64,000 bases of DNA, from NCBI GenBank assembly GCA_024679955.1, contig JAILCQ010000044.1:21198-85197 (forward strand). Direction: 5' to 3'. Shown one piece after another: positions 61,715 to 64,000 of this stretch. The notes under the pieces are model-generated. The model made no database searches, was not told the DNA's origin, and saw nothing but the letters and a program-made list of their open reading frames with translations. The position numbers were made by a program, and so were the translations under genes. Origin of the DNA: Bacillota bacterium (GTDB lineage: Bacteria > Bacillota > Dehalobacteriia > UBA4068). Numbering within the stretch: position 1 is the stretch's first letter; each line of letters starts with the position of its first letter.

Positions 61715-63793
61715 ATGACCAGGGATTTCCCGCTGGAAAAAATCAGGAACATCGGTATTATGGCCCATATCGACGCGGGCAAAACCACCACCACCGAGCG
61801 GATTTTGTTCTTCACGGGCAAAGTGCATCGGGTGGGGGAAGTGCACGACGGCAATGCGACCATGGATTTTATGGTGCAGGAGCAGGAACGGGGCATCACC
61901 ATCACTTCTGCCGCCACCACCTGTTTTTGGCAAGACCATAAAATTAATATTATCGACACACCCGGCCACGTTGATTTTACGGTAGAGGTAGAACGCTCCC
62001 TGCGCGTTTTGGACGGCGCGGTGGCGGTGTTCTGCTCCGTCGGCGGCGTAGAACCGCAAAGCGAAACCGTGTGGCGGCAGGCGGATCACTATCAGGTGCC
62101 GCGCATCGCCTATATCAACAAAATGGATCGCATGGGCGCTGATTTTTTCCGGGGGATACGCATGATCGAGGAGCGTTTGGGCGCGCATCCCGTGGCCGTG
62201 CAGTTGCCGGTCGGCGCGGAAGAGGACTTTTGCGGCGTTATCGATTTGCTGCGCATGGAAGCCAACATTTATGAGGATGCGGAAGGCAAACAGATCAAGA
62301 TCTGCGACATACCCGAAGCATACCGGCCGCAGGCCGAAGAATACCGGCAAATCCTCATCGAAACCCTGGCGGACTATGACGACGCCATCGCGGAGAAATA
62401 CTTGGCGGAAGAGGAGCTTTCCCTGAAAGATCTGCTGACGGGGATACGCAAAGCCACCCTGGCCTGCCAAATCAATCCGGTCTTGTGCGGTTCGTCCTTC
62501 AAGAATAAGGGCGTGCAGCAATTATTGGACGCCATCGTCCACTATTTGCCCTCGCCTTTGGATATCCCGCCCATCGCCGGCACGGATAAAAACGGCGAGG
62601 AAACGGTGCGCCGGGCAGACGACAAGGAACCTTTTTCCGCCCTGGCCTTTAAGATCATGACCGACCCCTATGTGGGCAGATTGACCTTCTTCCGGGTCTA
62701 TTCCGGGGTTTTGCCCAACGGCTCCTATGTGTATAACAGCACCAAGGACAAACGGGAACGGGTAGGACGCATGCTGCGCATGCATGCCAATCACCGGGAG
62801 GAAGTCAGCGAGGCCCGGGCCGGCGATATCCTGGCAGGGGTGGGCTTTCGCAATACCACCACCGGGGACACGCTGTGCCTGGAGGAAAGTCCGGTGATTT
62901 TGGAATCCATGGAATTTCCGGAGCCGGTCATCGATGTGGCCATCGAGCCGAAAACCGTTGCCGATCAGGAAAAAATGGCCCTGGCTTTGGCCAAGCTGGC
63001 CGAGGAAGACCCCACCTTCAAGGTGCGCACCAATGCGGAAACCGGACAAATGCTCATCGCCGGTATGGGCGAGCTGCATTTGGAGATCATCGTCGACCGC
63101 CTGCTGCGGGAATTCCGCGTCGACGCCAATGTGGGCAAACCGCAGGTGGCCTACAAAGAGACCATTCGCAAAAAGGTGCGGGCCACCGGCCGTTTCGTGC
63201 GGCAAAGCGGCGGCCATGGCCAATACGGGCATTGCGTGGTGGATTTCGAGCCGCTGCCTTCCGGCGAAGGCTATGTGTTTGAGGACAAAACCGTGGGCGG
63301 CGTTATCCCCAAAGAGTTTGTGCAGCCGATTTCCGCCGGCATCCAGGAGGCGATGGAAAACGGCGTGGCGGCAGGATACCCCTGCGTGGATATCAAAGCC
63401 GTCCTGGTGGACGGTTCCTATCACGAAGTGGACAGCTCGGAAGTGGCCTTCAAGATCGCCGGTTCCATGGCTTTCCGGGAAGGCTGCGCCAAGGCCGATC
63501 CGGTGGTGCTGGAACCCATCTTCAAGCTGGAAGTGATCACGCCGGAAGAATATTTGGGCGACGTGATCGGCGATTTGAACGCCCGGCGGGGCCGTTTGGA
63601 AGGCGTGGAAATGCGGGGCAACGCGCAGGTGATACGGGGCTATGCGCCGCTGAAGCAAATGTTCGGCTACGCCACGGATCTGCGCTCCAAAACCCAGGGG
63701 CGCGGCGTGTATACCATGCAATTTGACCATTATGAGGAAGTCCCGGAAAACCTGATGCGGGAAATGCTCAAAGCCCGGGGGTACAATGGATAG
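61715..63793 (+). CDS. fusA: Elongation factor G
   Basis: A 692-residue GTPase of normal length. G1 is [15 protein letters not shown], the switch I region [12 protein letters not shown]3 DTPGHVDFT and G4 NKMDRMGAD. Domain IV carries the [18 protein letters not shown] segment that reaches the decoding site, and domain V ends the protein ([19 protein letters not shown]). It moves tRNAs and mRNA after peptide transfer and helps recycle ribosomes. It follows rpsG with ctggaggttagtgg as ribosome site; tuf begins 69 bases later. Confidence 0.97.
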   Translation: MTRDFPLEKIRNIGIMAHIDAGKTTTTERILFFTGKVHRVGEVHDGNATMDFMVQEQERGITITSAATTCFWQDHKINIIDTPGHVDFTVEVERSLRVLDGAVAVFCSVGGVEPQSETVWRQADHYQVPRIAYINKMDRMGADFFRGIRMIEERLGAHPVAVQLPVGAEEDFCGVIDLLRMEANIYEDAEGKQIKICDIPEAYRPQAEEYRQILIETLADYDDAIAEKYLAEEELSLKDLLTGIRKATLACQINPVLCGSSFKNKGVQQLLDAIVHYLPSPLDIPPIAGTDKNGEETVRRADDKEPFSALAFKIMTDPYVGRLTFFRVYSGVLPNGSYVYNSTKDKRERVGRMLRMHANHREEVSEARAGDILAGVGFRNTTTGDTLCLEESPVILESMEFPEPVIDVAIEPKTVADQEKMALALAKLAEEDPTFKVRTNAETGQMLIAGMGELHLEIIVDRLLREFRVDANVGKPQVAYKETIRKKVRATGRFVRQSGGHGQYGHCVVDFEPLPSGEGYVFEDKTVGGVIPKEFVQPISAGIQEAMENGVAAGYPCVDIKAVLVDGSYHEVDSSEVAFKIAGSMAFREGCAKADPVVLEPIFKLEVITPEEYLGDVIGDLNARRGRLEGVEMRGNAQVIRGYAPLKQMFGYATDLRSKTQGRGVYTMQFDHYEEVPENLMREMLKARGYNG

Positions 63794-63862
63794 AAATAAC
63801 GGGGCTGCCCTGTAAAATAGATGAAGATACAGTTTGACAATATCAAATGGAGGTAGTTACAA

Positions 63863-64000
63863 ATGGCGAAGCAAAAATTTGAAAGAACAAAACCGCATGT
63901 CAATGTGGGTACCATTGGTCACGTGGATCACGGCAAAACGACTTTGACCGCAGCGATCACCCTTTGTCTGTCCAAAGCGGGCGGCGCCGAAGTGATGGCG
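63863..64000 (+). CDS. tuf: Elongation factor Tu, N-terminal fragment (cut by window edge)
   Basis: The first 46 codons are present: [20 protein letters not shown], then [18 protein letters not shown]. The G1 motif GHVDHGKTT identifies EF-Tu, which brings aminoacyl-tRNA to the ribosome. The ribosome site is tggaggtagttacaa. The gene runs off the right edge. Confidence 0.95.
   Translation, partial: MAKQKFERTKPHVNVGTIGHVDHGKTTLTAAITLCLSKAGGAEVMA

Overview
The window looks like a chromosomal segment from an anaerobic, endospore-forming member of the Bacillota, in the Clostridia or a spore-forming Negativicutes-like lineage; the genus is not resolved. The evidence is a spoVAC-spoVAD-spoVAE operon, a YqzL-type micro-gene, long-form HPF, MutS2, EngB, class III (anaerobic) ribonucleotide reductase, a predicted Re-citrate synthase, SLH-domain surface proteins and the rpoB-rpoC-rpsL-rpsG-fusA-tuf order. 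The DNA is GC-rich with strong third-position bias, so most long ORFs on the opposite strand are shadows. I saw no rRNA, tRNA, CRISPR array, insertion sequence or prophage.

Layout. 1-1120: the 3' end of argS and an RluA-family pseudouridine synthase. 1121-6903: a cobalamin riboswitch with an intrinsic terminator, controlling a five-gene NikABCDE/Opp-type ABC transporter that is predicted to import cobalt or a cobalt complex. 6977-11642: an SLH protein with an operator-like palindrome inside its promoter, a class I aminotransferase, a DUF378 membrane protein with a sigma-G-like promoter, a phosphohydrolase, and HPF. 11783-16376: HtpG, a LysM/M23 peptidase, a repeat-containing lipoprotein and a GNAT acetyltransferase. 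16976-20290: a large S-layer protein. 20546-23613: nrdD behind two NrdR boxes, then engB. 23677-33368: a rightward block yqzL, pheS, pheT, a NIF3-like gene, a U32 peptidase family gene and mutS2. 33523-38052: radA and the spoVA operon leftward, DUF421 and DUF4363 genes rightward.

38143-42845: Re-citrate synthase, Aquifex-type aconitase and a GntR/FCD regulator, with a palindrome at the promoter that suits the regulator, followed by a lipoprotein. This is probably the entry to 2-oxoglutarate and glutamate synthesis in an anaerobe without Si-citrate synthase. 42931-53131: a divergent metabolic island. One arm holds two fold-type II PLP enzymes, a hydantoinase/dihydropyrimidinase and an AlbA_2 regulator; the other holds an M24 peptidase and the multidomain Fe-S flavoprotein YgfK. 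It resembles the purine/hydantoin catabolic neighbourhoods of gut anaerobes but lacks their usual ammonia-lyase, and it is the best candidate here for an undescribed pathway. 53213-64000: rpoB, rpoC, rpsL, rpsG, fusA and the start of tuf, with strong promoters before rpoB and rpsL.

All calls come from reading motifs and gene order in the sequence. No database search or folding program was run.
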